From positions 1-32,028 of the forward strand of contig SCQD01000174.1 of assembly GCA_004299145.1 (NCBI GenBank): 32,028 nt of DNA. Direction: 5' to 3'. A model generated the notes under the pieces. It saw nothing but the letters and a program-made list of their open reading frames with translations. It made no database searches and was not told where the DNA came from. This DNA is from Methylococcaceae bacterium (GTDB lineage: Bacteria; Pseudomonadota; Gammaproteobacteria; Methylococcales; Methylococcaceae). The position numbers and the translations under genes were made by a program. Positions 13,808 to 22,063 of the stretch are shown here, piece after piece. The first letter of the stretch is position 1, and every line of letters begins with the position of its first letter.

Positions 13808-16800
13808 TTAATCCGGCTTGGACGGAAACATCCACCAATCCCCACTTCGCGGCGGCAAGCCGCCTTCGCCCAGCCGGATGAGCGAACTGCCGCCGCCCGC
13901 TGACTCGCAATTTCCCTGGTTGATGGCGTCGGCGTCGAATTGCGGGCCGCCCAGGTTGGCCAATACGCCGCTCAGGTTCAATTGCGGCGCCGTGACGTTC
14001 ACCGTGCCGCTGATGCCCGTTGCCGACGCCGCCTGAATGACGTTGTAGCCGAATGCGCCGGGCGACCAGTCCAGCGGTTGTTCTCCGCCCCGCAACAGCG
14101 TGCTGCCGCTGGGTATCAGCGCATGCAGGCTCAGTGTGATGTTGCCGCCGCTCCCGCCCACGGCGTTGGCTTGCACCAAACCGCTCGCCATGATCAGGTT
14201 CGCCGCCGTCACGCGAATATCGCCGCCATTGCCGTCGGCTCCGCTTACCGAAGTGCGGATGCCGGAATTTTGCAGATATACCGTTTCGCCGCCGGCTATG
14301 GTGATGGAGCCGCCGTTACCGCTGCCGGCGGTGGTGCGGATGTAGGACGGGTCCAGGCGCAGGCCGTGGACAAACTGGATGACGATGTTGCCGGCTGCGA
14401 CGTTGCCGGTGGCATGGGTGGTGATTTCACTGTCCGTCAGGTCGATGTCCGGCGCCGTGACGGCGATGCTGCCGGGCCTGATGGCAGCCGCGCCGTTCAG
14501 GCTGGCTTCGTTTTCGATGCTGATTTTGCCGCGATCCAGGCGCAGCCAGTCATGGGCCGTCACCGTCACGTTGCCGGTTTTGCCGCTGGAATGGCGGCCC
14601 CGCGAGGCGGAGCCGATAAACGAGTCCACACCCAGCATCAGCGTGTCGGCGTCGACCGATACCGTGCCGGCGCTGCCTTGGGAATAGGTGTTTGAACTCA
14701 ATCTGCCGCCGTCGCGCAGCTCCAAATGGCCGGCGCGCAAGGAGACGGTGCCGGCGTCGCCGCTGTGGCCGAGGCTGGCGTCCGAAAAAATGCCGGTCGC
14801 CAGTGGACCGCCCCTGCCGTCGATCAGCGCGCTGCCCGCTTTAACGCTGACATTGCCGGCGCTGCCGGTAGACCAGGTGCTGGAGCTGATGCCGCCGCCG
14901 TTGTGGATGTCCAGCTGGCCGGCTTCCACCGAAACAAGACCGGCATCGCCGCTGCCGGTGTCGGCGGCAAACGAGCCGACGCCGGTCAGCAGCACGCCCT
15001 GGCCGGCAATCGTCAAGTCGTTGGCCGTGACGCTGACGCGGCCGGCGTTGCCGTCGGCATAGGCGCTGGAACTCACCCCGCCGCCGTGGCGGATGTCCAG
15101 GCTGCCGGCCTTTACCAGGACGGTACCCGCCTTGCCGCTGCCTTTGGTTTCAGAGCCTATGCCGGTCGGGATGCCATGCCCATCGATCATGATGCGGTCT
15201 GCTGTGACGGTAACGCTGCCGGCTCTAGCGTCGGCCTGGGTATCCGAATTGATTCTGCCGCCGTTGCGGATCTCCAATGTCCCCGCCCGCACCTCGACGC
15301 TGCCGGCGTTGCCGCTGTCGGGAGCATTGGCATTGGAGAAGATACCGGTTGCCAGTGCGCCGCCATTGCCGTCGATGCGTGCGCTGTCGGCTGCGACCAT
15401 GACGTTGCCGGCGTCGCCGCTGGACCAGGTGCTGGAACTGATGCCGCCGCCGTCGTGAATGTCCAGACTGCCGGCTGTTACCGTGACGGTGCCGGCGTTG
15501 CCGCTGCTGGATGCCGCGGCAAACGAGGCGATGCCGGTCAGTTGTGCGCCGTGTCCGGCAATCGTCACACGATCAGCCGCAACCGCGACGCTGCCGGCCT
15601 CACCACCGGCGTAGGTGCTGGAACTCAGCCCACCGCCGTTGCGGATATCCAGTGCGCCGGCTTGCAGGCTGACGCTGCCGGCATCGCCAGCGCCCCGGGT
15701 TTCGGAGGCTATGCCGGTCTGGCTGCCCCGGCCGTCGATCAGCACGCTGTCCGCCTGAACCGAGACGCTGCCGGCTTGAGCCCGCGAATGGGTGTCCGCA
15801 CTGACTCGGCTGCCGTTCAGCACCTGCAGCGCGCCGGCGCGGAGCGTGATGCTGCCGGGTTGGCCGGCATGGTCGAACGCGCCGTCCGGGGTGTCAGGGT
15901 TGCCGGCGTCCAGCCGGCTGTCGTCGATCACTACCGATTCGCCCCACAGGCGGATGTGCCCACCCGCAGCGCTTGCTGTGGTAACCACGCCGGATTCGAG
16001 ATGGATATCTCCGCCGTTTGCCGGTAGTGGGTGTGCAGCCGGCAAGGGCAGGGCGTCCTCATCCGTTTTTCCCAGCAGCACGGCTCCCTCGTCTTGCTTG
16101 GCCACCAGGCGAATATCACCGCCCGGCGCGGCCAGCGTGGCATTGTGGCCGACGCTGATGCTGCCGGCCACGACATCCAGGCTTTGATGATGCCGAACCG
16201 CCAGCGTGGCGCCGTCGATGGCGATCAAGCCGTTGTTGGCAGCCGATTTGGCGAGAAAGCCGAAAGCCGCCGGGGCGGCGGCGGACAGTGAGCTGGTCCG
16301 GTTGTTGGCGGCGTAAAAAACAGCGCTGTCGTGCTGGAAAGCGATTTTATCCGCCGTGCCGGCGTGGAAAGCACCGGGCACGTCGATTTGCGCATGGGCT
16401 CCAAAAGTGATGCCCTGGGGGTTGACGAAATAAAAATCGGCGTTGGGAATGGCCGATTTCAGCGCGCCTGCAATTTCGCTGGCATCGTTGCCGGTGACGC
16501 GGCTAACGACGTTGCGCAGCGTGCCGGGGGTGTTTTCGGTAAAAGTCACGGTCTGGCCGGTGCCGACGTTGAAGCGGGCAAAACTGTGGAACAGGTTGTT
16601 GCCGACGGTAGTGCCCAAGCGCTGGGGAATGGTGACGTTGGCGCCGTTGAAGGAGCGGACCGCGCCCAGCGTGCCGTCCGTGGCGATATTGCCGCCGGCG
16701 GCCGATGAGAGGGATGGATGGAGCAGGGCAGGGGATAGAAAAAGTACCCGGCACAGGCGGTAAAAGCGGCGTCGAAGCCGGAGCATTGCGGAAGCTGCGG

Positions 16801-16879
16801 CGAGCAGCGCGCCGCAGGTTTGTATGGGCTTGGATACTTTGAAATTTCGTTCGGCTATCAGGCCAAGGTGTATAGCCAT
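13808..16879 (-). CDS. Large two-partner-secretion exoprotein (filamentous haemagglutinin type)
   Basis: A 1023-residue secreted beta-helix protein. Residues 1-62 are a long basic signal region with a hydrophobic core (CRVLFLSPALLHPSLSSAA). The TPS domain follows at ~63-180: GGNIATDGTLGAVRSFNGAN, NNLFHSFARFNV, FTENTPGTLRNVVSRVTG, and FYFVNPQGITFGAHAQIDVP with the NPxGI motif. Residues ~340-740 are glycine- and serine-rich strand repeats, including a duplicated 184-residue unit. The C-terminus has SSLIRLGEGGLPP, resembling the GRGGLPP ending common in cyanobacterial TpsA proteins. ATG 16879 was chosen because GGAG precedes it; a GTG at 16888 is the alternative. No TpsB (Omp85-like) transporter is adjacent, so export needs a partner elsewhere. 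It is followed by the cyclase and DUF928 genes. Confidence 0.92.
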   Translation of the reverse strand: MAIHLGLIAERNFKVSKPIQTCGALLAAASAMLRLRRRFYRLCRVLFLSPALLHPSLSSAAGGNIATDGTLGAVRSFNGANVTIPQRLGTTVGNNLFHSFARFNVGTGQTVTFTENTPGTLRNVVSRVTGNDASEIAGALKSAIPNADFYFVNPQGITFGAHAQIDVPGAFHAGTADKIAFQHDSAVFYAANNRTSSLSAAAPAAFGFLAKSAANNGLIAIDGATLAVRHHQSLDVVAGSISVGHNATLAAPGGDIRLVAKQDEGAVLLGKTDEDALPLPAAHPLPANGGDIHLESGVVTTASAAGGHIRLWGESVVIDDSRLDAGNPDTPDGAFDHAGQPGSITLRAGALQVLNGSRVSADTHSRAQAGSVSVQADSVLIDGRGSQTGIASETRGAGDAGSVSLQAGALDIRNGGGLSSSTYAGGEAGSVAVAADRVTIAGHGAQLTGIASFAAASSSGNAGTVTVTAGSLDIHDGGGISSSTWSSGDAGNVMVAADSARIDGNGGALATGIFSNANAPDSGNAGSVEVRAGTLEIRNGGRINSDTQADARAGSVTVTADRIMIDGHGIPTGIGSETKGSGKAGTVLVKAGSLDIRHGGGVSSSAYADGNAGRVSVTANDLTIAGQGVLLTGVGSFAADTGSGDAGLVSVEAGQLDIHNGGGISSSTWSTGSAGNVSVKAGSALIDGRGGPLATGIFSDASLGHSGDAGTVSLRAGHLELRDGGRLSSNTYSQGSAGTVSVDADTLMLGVDSFIGSASRGRHSSGKTGNVTVTAHDWLRLDRGKISIENEASLNGAAAIRPGSIAVTAPDIDLTDSEITTHATGNVAAGNIVIQFVHGLRLDPSYIRTTAGSGNGGSITIAGGETVYLQNSGIRTSVSGADGNGGDIRVTAANLIMASGLVQANAVGGSGGNITLSLHALIPSGSTLLRGGEQPLDWSPGAFGYNVIQAASATGISGTVNVTAPQLNLSGVLANLGGPQFDADAINQGNCESAGGGSSLIRLGEGGLPPRSGDWWMFPSKPD
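14672..15775 (-). repeat. Tandem duplication of a ~184-residue supra-repeat within the exoprotein
   Basis: Protein residues ~369-552 (DNA 15224-15775) and ~553-736 (14672-15223) are two copies of one 184-residue, 552-base unit. Each consists of three ~60-residue modules of distinct type in the same order: a TGIASETRG/TGIGSETKG module, a LTGIASFAA/LTGVGSFAA module, and an ALATGIFSNA/PLATGIFSDA module. Every module ends with a DIRNGG-type turn and an SSSTxxxGxAG strand. The copies are diverged but aligned without length change, pointing to an old in-frame duplication. The positions follow from counting residues and may be off by a few. Confidence 0.8.
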
Positions 16880-17024
16880 GCTCGACACTCTCCATGAGTT
16901 TTCTTAACCGTGCCGGAATACTATAACTCCTGGCGTATTAGGATGGATGCCGCCAAGCTCTGAGCGCTTGTCAATTTGGGATCGCTTGCAGCCGGATGCG
17001 CAACCCGAAACATATCGCCACGTT

Positions 17025-17375
17025 TCACTTTAGCTCCTGGTAAGCCAATACGTCTTCCGCTTCTTGATTCAGCTCTGCAGCGTTTGCATTGATTCCATCC
17101 AGATCTCGATCAGCTTTTGTGCCAAATGCGATGGTGAACTCGTCGTTGGCACTTAATTGGCCAACAGGTAAGTTATCGTCCAGATATTCATGGGTTTTTT
17201 CATCTCTTAGCCTCCAGAAACGAGAAACGTCAAAGTTTTTGCTGTCATCCTTTACAAAGAAAAACGACCCTAACGCTTTTAATAGGGCTCCTATGGTCAT
17301 TTGCTCTGAGGAGTCTTTGATGTTTACATCAATCGCAATTAATGGATTAGTTGGGTGCTTAATATAAATATTCAT
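17025..17375 (-). CDS. Hypothetical protein, A+T-rich orphan gene
   Basis: A 116-residue acidic protein starting MNIYIKHPTNPLIAIDVNIK. It has a beta-strand pair, a helix (TIGALLKALGSFF), a polar loop, then LDDNLPVGQLSANDEFTIAF, followed by an acidic helical tail (INANAAELNQEAEDVLAYQ). The alternation and the P-V-G-x-L-S-x-N-D-x-F turn remind me of small beta-grasp (ubiquitin- or YukD-like) folds; this is a guess from layout only, and there is no C-terminal Gly-Gly. Codon use is visibly A+T-rich (ATT, AAT, TTT, GAT) against the G+C-rich neighbours, which suggests recent acquisition. A weak TAAGG ribosome-binding site lies upstream. No partner gene adjoins it. Function unknown. Confidence 0.65.
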   Translation of the reverse strand: MNIYIKHPTNPLIAIDVNIKDSSEQMTIGALLKALGSFFFVKDDSKNFDVSRFWRLRDEKTHEYLDDNLPVGQLSANDEFTIAFGTKADRDLDGINANAAELNQEAEDVLAYQELK

Positions 17376-17508
17376 AATTAGCGCCTTATATTATTGTATA
17401 TTTTCTCGTTTTCGTGTGAAATGTAATGAGAACGAGCAAAGCAGGAAGCCGGAACTTCCAAGGCTAGGTATCCAAGCTGGAGCTGGGGTACTCGCTTGCC
17501 CCGAGTCT

Positions 17509-20196
17509 TCAGTTTTTCCCCACCAGTTCCACCAAACTGGCGCGCAAACCCTCTTTGGCCGCTTCGGTAGTCAAAGGCTGGTTTTCGCGATCGGTAATAT
17601 AAAAAACGTCTTCGGCGTGGCTGCCGATAGTGCTGACTTTGGCGTTGAGCACGCGGATGCCGTGGCGGGTAAACGCCTGGCCGACTTTGGAGAGCAGGCC
17701 GGGCTGGTCGGTGGCGAACAGTTCCATGATGGTGTGACGGCCTTGCGGGTCGTCCTGATAATAAATTTGCGTGGGTATGGCGAAGTGCTTGATCTGTGCT
17801 GCCTGCCGGCGCGCAGGGCGCGGCAGTTTTTCACTGGGATTGAGCAGCCCGGCGCGCAGGTGGTGAGCGATTTCGGTCTGGCGCATCAGGTGATCGATGG
17901 GGGCGTTGTTTTGTTCCAGTACCTGGTAACTGTTGAGCGCATAGCCATGGTTGGTGGTGATGAGGCGGGCGTCAAGTATGGTAAGACCCAGTTGATCCAG
18001 CAGCGCGGTGCTGTTGGCGAATATGTGGTCTTGGTAGCGTAAGTAGATAAATACCTCGGCGCTGCCCCACTGGCTTTCCGGGCGCAGCAGCACCAGCGGC
18101 AGGTCGGCTGCGCCGCAGCCGGCCAGGGCGACGGTGTGCCAGGCGATTTCTTCGGGAGCAAAGCGTAAAAAATATTCGTCGCTCAAGTTGACCCATACGG
18201 CGTCGCGGGCGTGCCGCGGCAAGCCCAGCTGCTCAAGGCGCCGCTCGGCGTCGTGGCGGCGCGCGTCGCGGATTTCGTTTTGGGCGATGGGGTCGTGCAG
18301 GCCTCGGCGCAGCGCCCGGCGGGTGACCACGTACAACTCTTTGAGCAGGGCGTCTTTCCAGGCGTTCCACAGGCTTTCGTTGGTGGCGCGGATGTCGGCG
18401 ATGGTCAGCAGATACAAATAGCTGAGGTGCTCGACGTTGCCGACGCCGGCGGCGAATTGGTGGACCACGTCGGGATCGGAGATGTCTTTGCGCTGGGCGG
18501 TGAGCGACATGAGCAGGTGGTTGCGCACCAGCCAGCTGACCAGCTTGGTGTCGTCGTCGCCCAGGCCGTGGCGGCGGCAGAACGTTGTGGCGATGCGTCC
18601 ACCCGCTTCGGAGTGATCGCTGCCGCTGCCTTTGGCGATGTCGTGCAGCAGGCCGGCGATGTACAGCAGTTCAGGTTTGGGGATTTGCCGGAATACTTCG
18701 TGGGCGAAAGGATGTTCGTCGCGCGGATCGGGATGCTCCAGCGCAAAACTGCGCAGGTTGCCGACCACGAACAGCGAGTGCTCGTCCACGGTGTAGATGT
18801 GGAACAGGTCGAACTGCATGCGCCCGACGATGCGGGCGAATTCCGGCAGATAAGCCGCCAGCACGCCGTGACGGTTCATGCGCCGCAACTGGTGGGTGAT
18901 GCCCTGCGGTTCGCGCAGAATTTTCAGAAACAGCCGGCAGGCGAGTGGGTCGTAGCGAAAGTCGTCGTCGATCAGATCCAGACTACTGCGAATCAGGCGG
19001 ATGGTGGAGGCGCGTATGCCCAGCAAGGCGGGATTTTTTTGCAGGAGCAGAAAAATTTCCAGCAGCGCCAGGGGGTTGCGTTTGAACAGCGTGTCGTCCA
19101 CGGCTTCCAGGTAACCGCCGATGCTGCGGAACGAGGCGTCCACGGCGACGGGTTCGACTGCGGCCTGCCCGTTCGGCATGGCTTCCTGGAAAAATTGCAG
19201 CAGCATTTCGTTGAGCCGCTCCACGCCTTTGATGGTGCGAAAGTGCTGCTGCATGAACTGTTCGACGGCCTGGTTGCCCACCGTGGAGACAAAGCCGAAG
19301 CGGTCGGCCAGCTGTTTCTGGTATTCGAACAACAAGCGGTCTTCGTGGCGTCCGGACAGGGTGTGCAGGGCGAAGCGCACGGTCCACAGATAATTGCGGG
19401 CACGGTTCAGTTCCAGGTATTCGGCTTGGCTGAGGATGCCCTGGCTGACCAGTTGGGTCAGGTTGGACGTGCCGTAGCGGCGGCGCGTGACCCAGGCGAT
19501 GATCTGAATGTCCCGGAGGCCGCCGGGGCCTTCTTTGACGTTGGGCTCCAGGTTATAGGCGGTGTCGTGGTATTTGCGGTAGCGGGCTTGTTGCTCGGCC
19601 AGCTTGGCGGCGAAAAAAGCCGGTGCCGGCCAGACCTGCTCCGGCGTCAACTGCGCCTGCAACTGCTGAAACAAAGCCTGGTTGCCGCAGATGGCGCGGG
19701 CTTCCAGCAGGTTGGTGATGACGGTCTGGTCGCGGACGGCTTCCTCCAAGCATTCCACGGTGGTGCGCACGCTCTGGCCGGGCGACAGACCGACGTCCCA
19801 TAAAAACTGCAACAATGCGCCGATGCGTTCGGAGCAGGCGGGGTTGTCGGCCGGGCTGCGCTCGGCGAGCAGCAGCAAGTCGATGTCGGAGTGCGGGTGC
19901 AATTCCCTCCGGCCATAGCCTCCTACCGCCACCAGGCACAGCGCGTCGGCGTATTCGCCCAGAAAATGCGGCCAGCAGGCGCTGAGCAAGTGGTCGATGA
20001 AGTCGGCGCGCTCGTGCAGCAGGTTGGCGATGGCTTCGTCGGCGTCGAAGCGCTCGACCAATTCGGCCCGAAAAGCGGCCAGGTGGTCTTTGTAGGCTTG
20101 CAGCGGCGCTGCTTGGCGCAGCAGTGCGTCAAAAGGCGGCAGGGTCGATGTGGTCACGGCTGATTCGCTCGTCGCTACGCAGGGTGAGGATTTCAA
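17509..20196 (-). CDS. glnD: Bifunctional PII uridylyltransferase / uridylyl-removing enzyme
   Basis: An 895-residue nitrogen sensor that uridylylates PII proteins when glutamine is low and removes UMP when it is high. The nucleotidyltransferase motif GGYGRRELHPHSDIDLLLL carries catalytic Asp104 and Asp106. The central GLRDIQIIAWVTRRRYG and helical region are conserved, the HD domain is at ~515 (LLHDIAKGSGSDHSEAG), and two C-terminal ACT domains bind glutamine (second: HTIMELFATDQPGLLSKVGQ). The start is ambiguous: TTG 20196 overlaps map by 68 bases, and GTG 20157 is the alternative; neither has a clear ribosome-binding site. It lies downstream of map on the same strand, as in other gammaproteobacteria, and is likely co-transcribed with it. 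Confidence 0.97.
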   Translation of the reverse strand: MKSSPCVATSESAVTTSTLPPFDALLRQAAPLQAYKDHLAAFRAELVERFDADEAIANLLHERADFIDHLLSACWPHFLGEYADALCLVAVGGYGRRELHPHSDIDLLLLAERSPADNPACSERIGALLQFLWDVGLSPGQSVRTTVECLEEAVRDQTVITNLLEARAICGNQALFQQLQAQLTPEQVWPAPAFFAAKLAEQQARYRKYHDTAYNLEPNVKEGPGGLRDIQIIAWVTRRRYGTSNLTQLVSQGILSQAEYLELNRARNYLWTVRFALHTLSGRHEDRLLFEYQKQLADRFGFVSTVGNQAVEQFMQQHFRTIKGVERLNEMLLQFFQEAMPNGQAAVEPVAVDASFRSIGGYLEAVDDTLFKRNPLALLEIFLLLQKNPALLGIRASTIRLIRSSLDLIDDDFRYDPLACRLFLKILREPQGITHQLRRMNRHGVLAAYLPEFARIVGRMQFDLFHIYTVDEHSLFVVGNLRSFALEHPDPRDEHPFAHEVFRQIPKPELLYIAGLLHDIAKGSGSDHSEAGGRIATTFCRRHGLGDDDTKLVSWLVRNHLLMSLTAQRKDISDPDVVHQFAAGVGNVEHLSYLYLLTIADIRATNESLWNAWKDALLKELYVVTRRALRRGLHDPIAQNEIRDARRHDAERRLEQLGLPRHARDAVWVNLSDEYFLRFAPEEIAWHTVALAGCGAADLPLVLLRPESQWGSAEVFIYLRYQDHIFANSTALLDQLGLTILDARLITTNHGYALNSYQVLEQNNAPIDHLMRQTEIAHHLRAGLLNPSEKLPRPARRQAAQIKHFAIPTQIYYQDDPQGRHTIMELFATDQPGLLSKVGQAFTRHGIRVLNAKVSTIGSHAEDVFYITDRENQPLTTEAAKEGLRASLVELVGKN

Positions 20197-20926
20197 AGCC
20201 GGTTTCGGTGACCGCCACGGTGTGTTCCCACTGGGCCGACAGGCTGTGATCGCGGGTAACGGCGGTCCAGCCGTCGGGTAAGACCTTGGTGTCGGCTTTG
20301 CCTGCGTTGATCATGGGTTCGATGGTGAAGGTCATGCCGGTTTCCAGCACCGGTCCGTCGCCCATTTTGCCATAGTGCAGCACTTGCGGCTCTTCGTGGA
20401 ACTCGCGGCCTATGCCGTGTCCGCAAAAATTTTTGACCACGGTGAAGCCGTTTTTTTCCGAATATTTCTGGATGGCGTGGCCGATGTCGCCAAGGTGCGC
20501 GCCGGGGCGGATTTGCAGGATGCTTAAATAAAGCGCCTGCTGGCAGATCTGCATCAACCTTCTGGCGCGTATGGAGGGTTCGCCGACGAAAAACATGGCG
20601 CTGGTGTCGCCGTGATAGCCGTTTTTGATGACGGTGATGTCGATGTTGATGATGTCGCCGTTTTTCAGCGATTTGTTGCCGGGAATGCCGTGACAGACCT
20701 GGTGGTTGACCGAAGTGCAGATGGATTTGGGAAAACCCTTGTAATTGAGCGGTGCCGGAATGGCTTTTTGCACGTCGACGATGTAGTCATGGCAGATCCG
20801 GTCGATCTGATCGGTAGTGATGCCGGCGCGCACGTGCGGGGCTATCATTTCCAGTACTTCCGCCGCCAGTCTCCCGGCTACGCGCATTTTTTCGATTTCG
20901 TCGGCTGTTTTGATGGTAATGCTCAT
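20129..20926 (-). CDS. map: Methionine aminopeptidase, type I
   Basis: A 265-residue metallo-aminopeptidase that removes the initiator Met from nascent proteins. Metal ligands are in place: Asp96 and Asp107 (NIDITVIKNGYHGDTS), His170 (CGHGIGREFHEEP), Glu203 (FTIEPMI) and Glu234 (QWEHTV). His79 (NHQVCHGIP) is the active-site histidine. ATG 20926 (MSITIKTADEIEKMR) is the family start; an open frame reaching 21073 lies in the promoter region of rpsB and is not conserved. It is divergent from rpsB, with ~250 bases between, and its 3' end overlaps glnD. The map/rpsB divergence is standard in this lineage. Confidence 0.97.
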   Translation of the reverse strand: MSITIKTADEIEKMRVAGRLAAEVLEMIAPHVRAGITTDQIDRICHDYIVDVQKAIPAPLNYKGFPKSICTSVNHQVCHGIPGNKSLKNGDIINIDITVIKNGYHGDTSAMFFVGEPSIRARRLMQICQQALYLSILQIRPGAHLGDIGHAIQKYSEKNGFTVVKNFCGHGIGREFHEEPQVLHYGKMGDGPVLETGMTFTIEPMINAGKADTKVLPDGWTAVTRDHSLSAQWEHTVAVTETGFEILTLRSDERISRDHIDPAAF

Positions 20927-21001
20927 GAGGACAAGGTCAGTTCGCCGACTAGCGGCCAGGGGGGTAAACAAGGCGTCGCGCCGGTTTTGCGCGGGCGCGG
21001 A

Positions 21002-21030
21002 TTGTTGAGGACAGCCAATCATGGTATAAA
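21002..21030 (+). promoter_or_regulatory. Candidate promoter for rpsB-tsf
   Basis: TTGTTG (21002-21007), a 17-base spacer and TATAAA (21025-21030), 150 bases before the rpsB ATG. This would give a long structured leader, as known for rpsB in gammaproteobacteria. Confidence 0.5.
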
Positions 21031-21086
21031 GCAGCGCCAATTTTGGCAAGACGAACCACACACACGCCGACACATTCGGTTGGGTG

Positions 21087-21165
21087 CCGGAACTTTCGAG
21101 TACCGGTTACCGGATGGGGCGTGTGGAGGCCTAACCCTGACCGGTCACCGGTCATTTTTATTTTT
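21087..21165 (+). promoter_or_regulatory. Structured rpsB 5' leader, possible S2 autoregulatory site
   Basis: Two foldable elements lie in the leader. The first is CCGGAACT (21087-21094), a TTCG loop, and AGTACCGG (21099-21106), pairing except for one A-A mismatch. The second is TGACCGGT-C-ACCGGTCA (21138-21154) followed by TTTTTATTTTT (21155-21165), which resembles a terminator or attenuator placed directly before the rpsB ribosome-binding site GGAG (21166-21169). S2 represses its own mRNA through conserved leader hairpins in gammaproteobacteria; whether these hairpins correspond to that site is inference. Confidence 0.4.
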
Positions 21166-21179
21166 GGAGTATTTAGTTA

Positions 21180-21938
21180 ATGGCAAACGTAACCATGCGC
21201 CAGATGCTGGAAGCTGGCGTGCACTTCGGTCACCAGACTCGCTACTGGAATCCGAAAATGGCGCCGTATATTTTCGGTGCGCGCAGTCAGATTCACATCA
21301 TCAATCTGGAAAAAACCCTGCCGATGTTCAACGACGCCATGAAATACATGGAACAGTTGGCAGCGAATCGGGGCAAAGTTTTATTCGTCGGCACCAAAAA
21401 AGCCATACGCAAAACGGTGGAAGAAGAGGCCAGCCGTTGCGGCATGCCTTTCGTCAACTATCGTTGGCTGGGCGGCATGCTGACCAACTTCAACACCATC
21501 AAAAAATCCGTTTCGCGCCTCAAGCAACTGGAAGGCATGCGTGACGACGGCAGTTTGAGCCGTTTCAACAAAAAAGAAGCGCTGGGCATGATGCGCGAGT
21601 TGGAAAAGCTGGAACGCAGCCTGGGCGGCATCAAGAACATGGACCGCCTGCCGGACGCCTTGTTTGTGCTGGATGTCGGGCATGAAAAAAATGCCATCGC
21701 CGAAGCCGTCAAGCTGGGCATCCCCGTGGTCGCGGTGGTGGATTCCAACAACAATCCCGCCCACGTCGATTACATCATCCCCGGCAACGACGATTCGATC
21801 CGCGCCGTGCAGCTGTATACCCAGACGGCTTCCGCTTCCATCACGAGCGGCAGAACCGCCGATAGCGGCCCGGCCGCCATGCAGGATGAGTTTGTCGAAA
21901 TGGACGAAACTGCTGCCGACACTGAGTTGGCGGAATAG
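21180..21938 (+). CDS. rpsB: 30S ribosomal protein S2
   Basis: A 252-residue protein with all S2 blocks: [98 protein letters not shown] and [19 protein letters not shown]. The acidic C-terminal tail ([17 protein letters not shown]) is normal. The ribosome-binding site GGAG is 10 bases upstream. It is the first gene of the rpsB-tsf unit, with a long leader (21030-21179) and a hairpin between it and tsf that probably sets the S2 to EF-Ts ratio. Confidence 0.98.
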   Translation: MANVTMRQMLEAGVHFGHQTRYWNPKMAPYIFGARSQIHIINLEKTLPMFNDAMKYMEQLAANRGKVLFVGTKKAIRKTVEEEASRCGMPFVNYRWLGGMLTNFNTIKKSVSRLKQLEGMRDDGSLSRFNKKEALGMMRELEKLERSLGGIKNMDRLPDALFVLDVGHEKNAIAEAVKLGIPVVAVVDSNNNPAHVDYIIPGNDDSIRAVQLYTQTASASITSGRTADSGPAAMQDEFVEMDETAADTELAE

Positions 21939-21944
21939 TTCGTT

Positions 21945-22001
21945 AGGGGCTGGGGATTAGGGGCCAGGATTTAGCGGCCTGAAATCTAGTCCCTAGCCCC
22001 T
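21945..22001. repeat. Intercistronic hairpin between rpsB and tsf
   Basis: AGGGGCTGGGGATTAG (21945-21960) pairs with CTAGTCCCTAGCCCCT (21986-22001) over 16 positions if two G-U pairs are allowed. A smaller pairing (GATTT with AAATC) lies in the loop. The CCCTAGCCCCTGGCCCC run suggests a dispersed intergenic repeat. It has no following T run, so it would act on mRNA stability or as a partial attenuator. Confidence 0.6.
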
Positions 22002-22063
22002 GGCCCCGGCCACTTAGGTTTTATGAACATCAATATATAGTGAGTTGTGAGGTTTTGATTTAA

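Noticed and set aside
14726-16027. 433-codon open frame opposite the exoprotein
   Set aside because: Its translation is a low-complexity Ala/Gly/Asp repeat that mirrors the exoprotein's repeats. The leftward frame has a signal peptide, TPS domain and continuous family similarity.
17455-17495. Imperfect inverted repeat (GTATCCAAGCTGGAGCTGGGGTAC) near the glnD 3' end considered as a terminator
   Set aside because: The pairing is broken by mismatches and no T run follows on either strand. It may be a decayed intergenic repeat, so it is not listed as a feature.
18211-19803. 530-codon open frame opposite glnD
   Set aside because: It lies entirely antisense to glnD, whose domains and active sites are complete. 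The G+C-rich codon pattern of glnD produces the antisense opening, and the translation shows no recognisable family.
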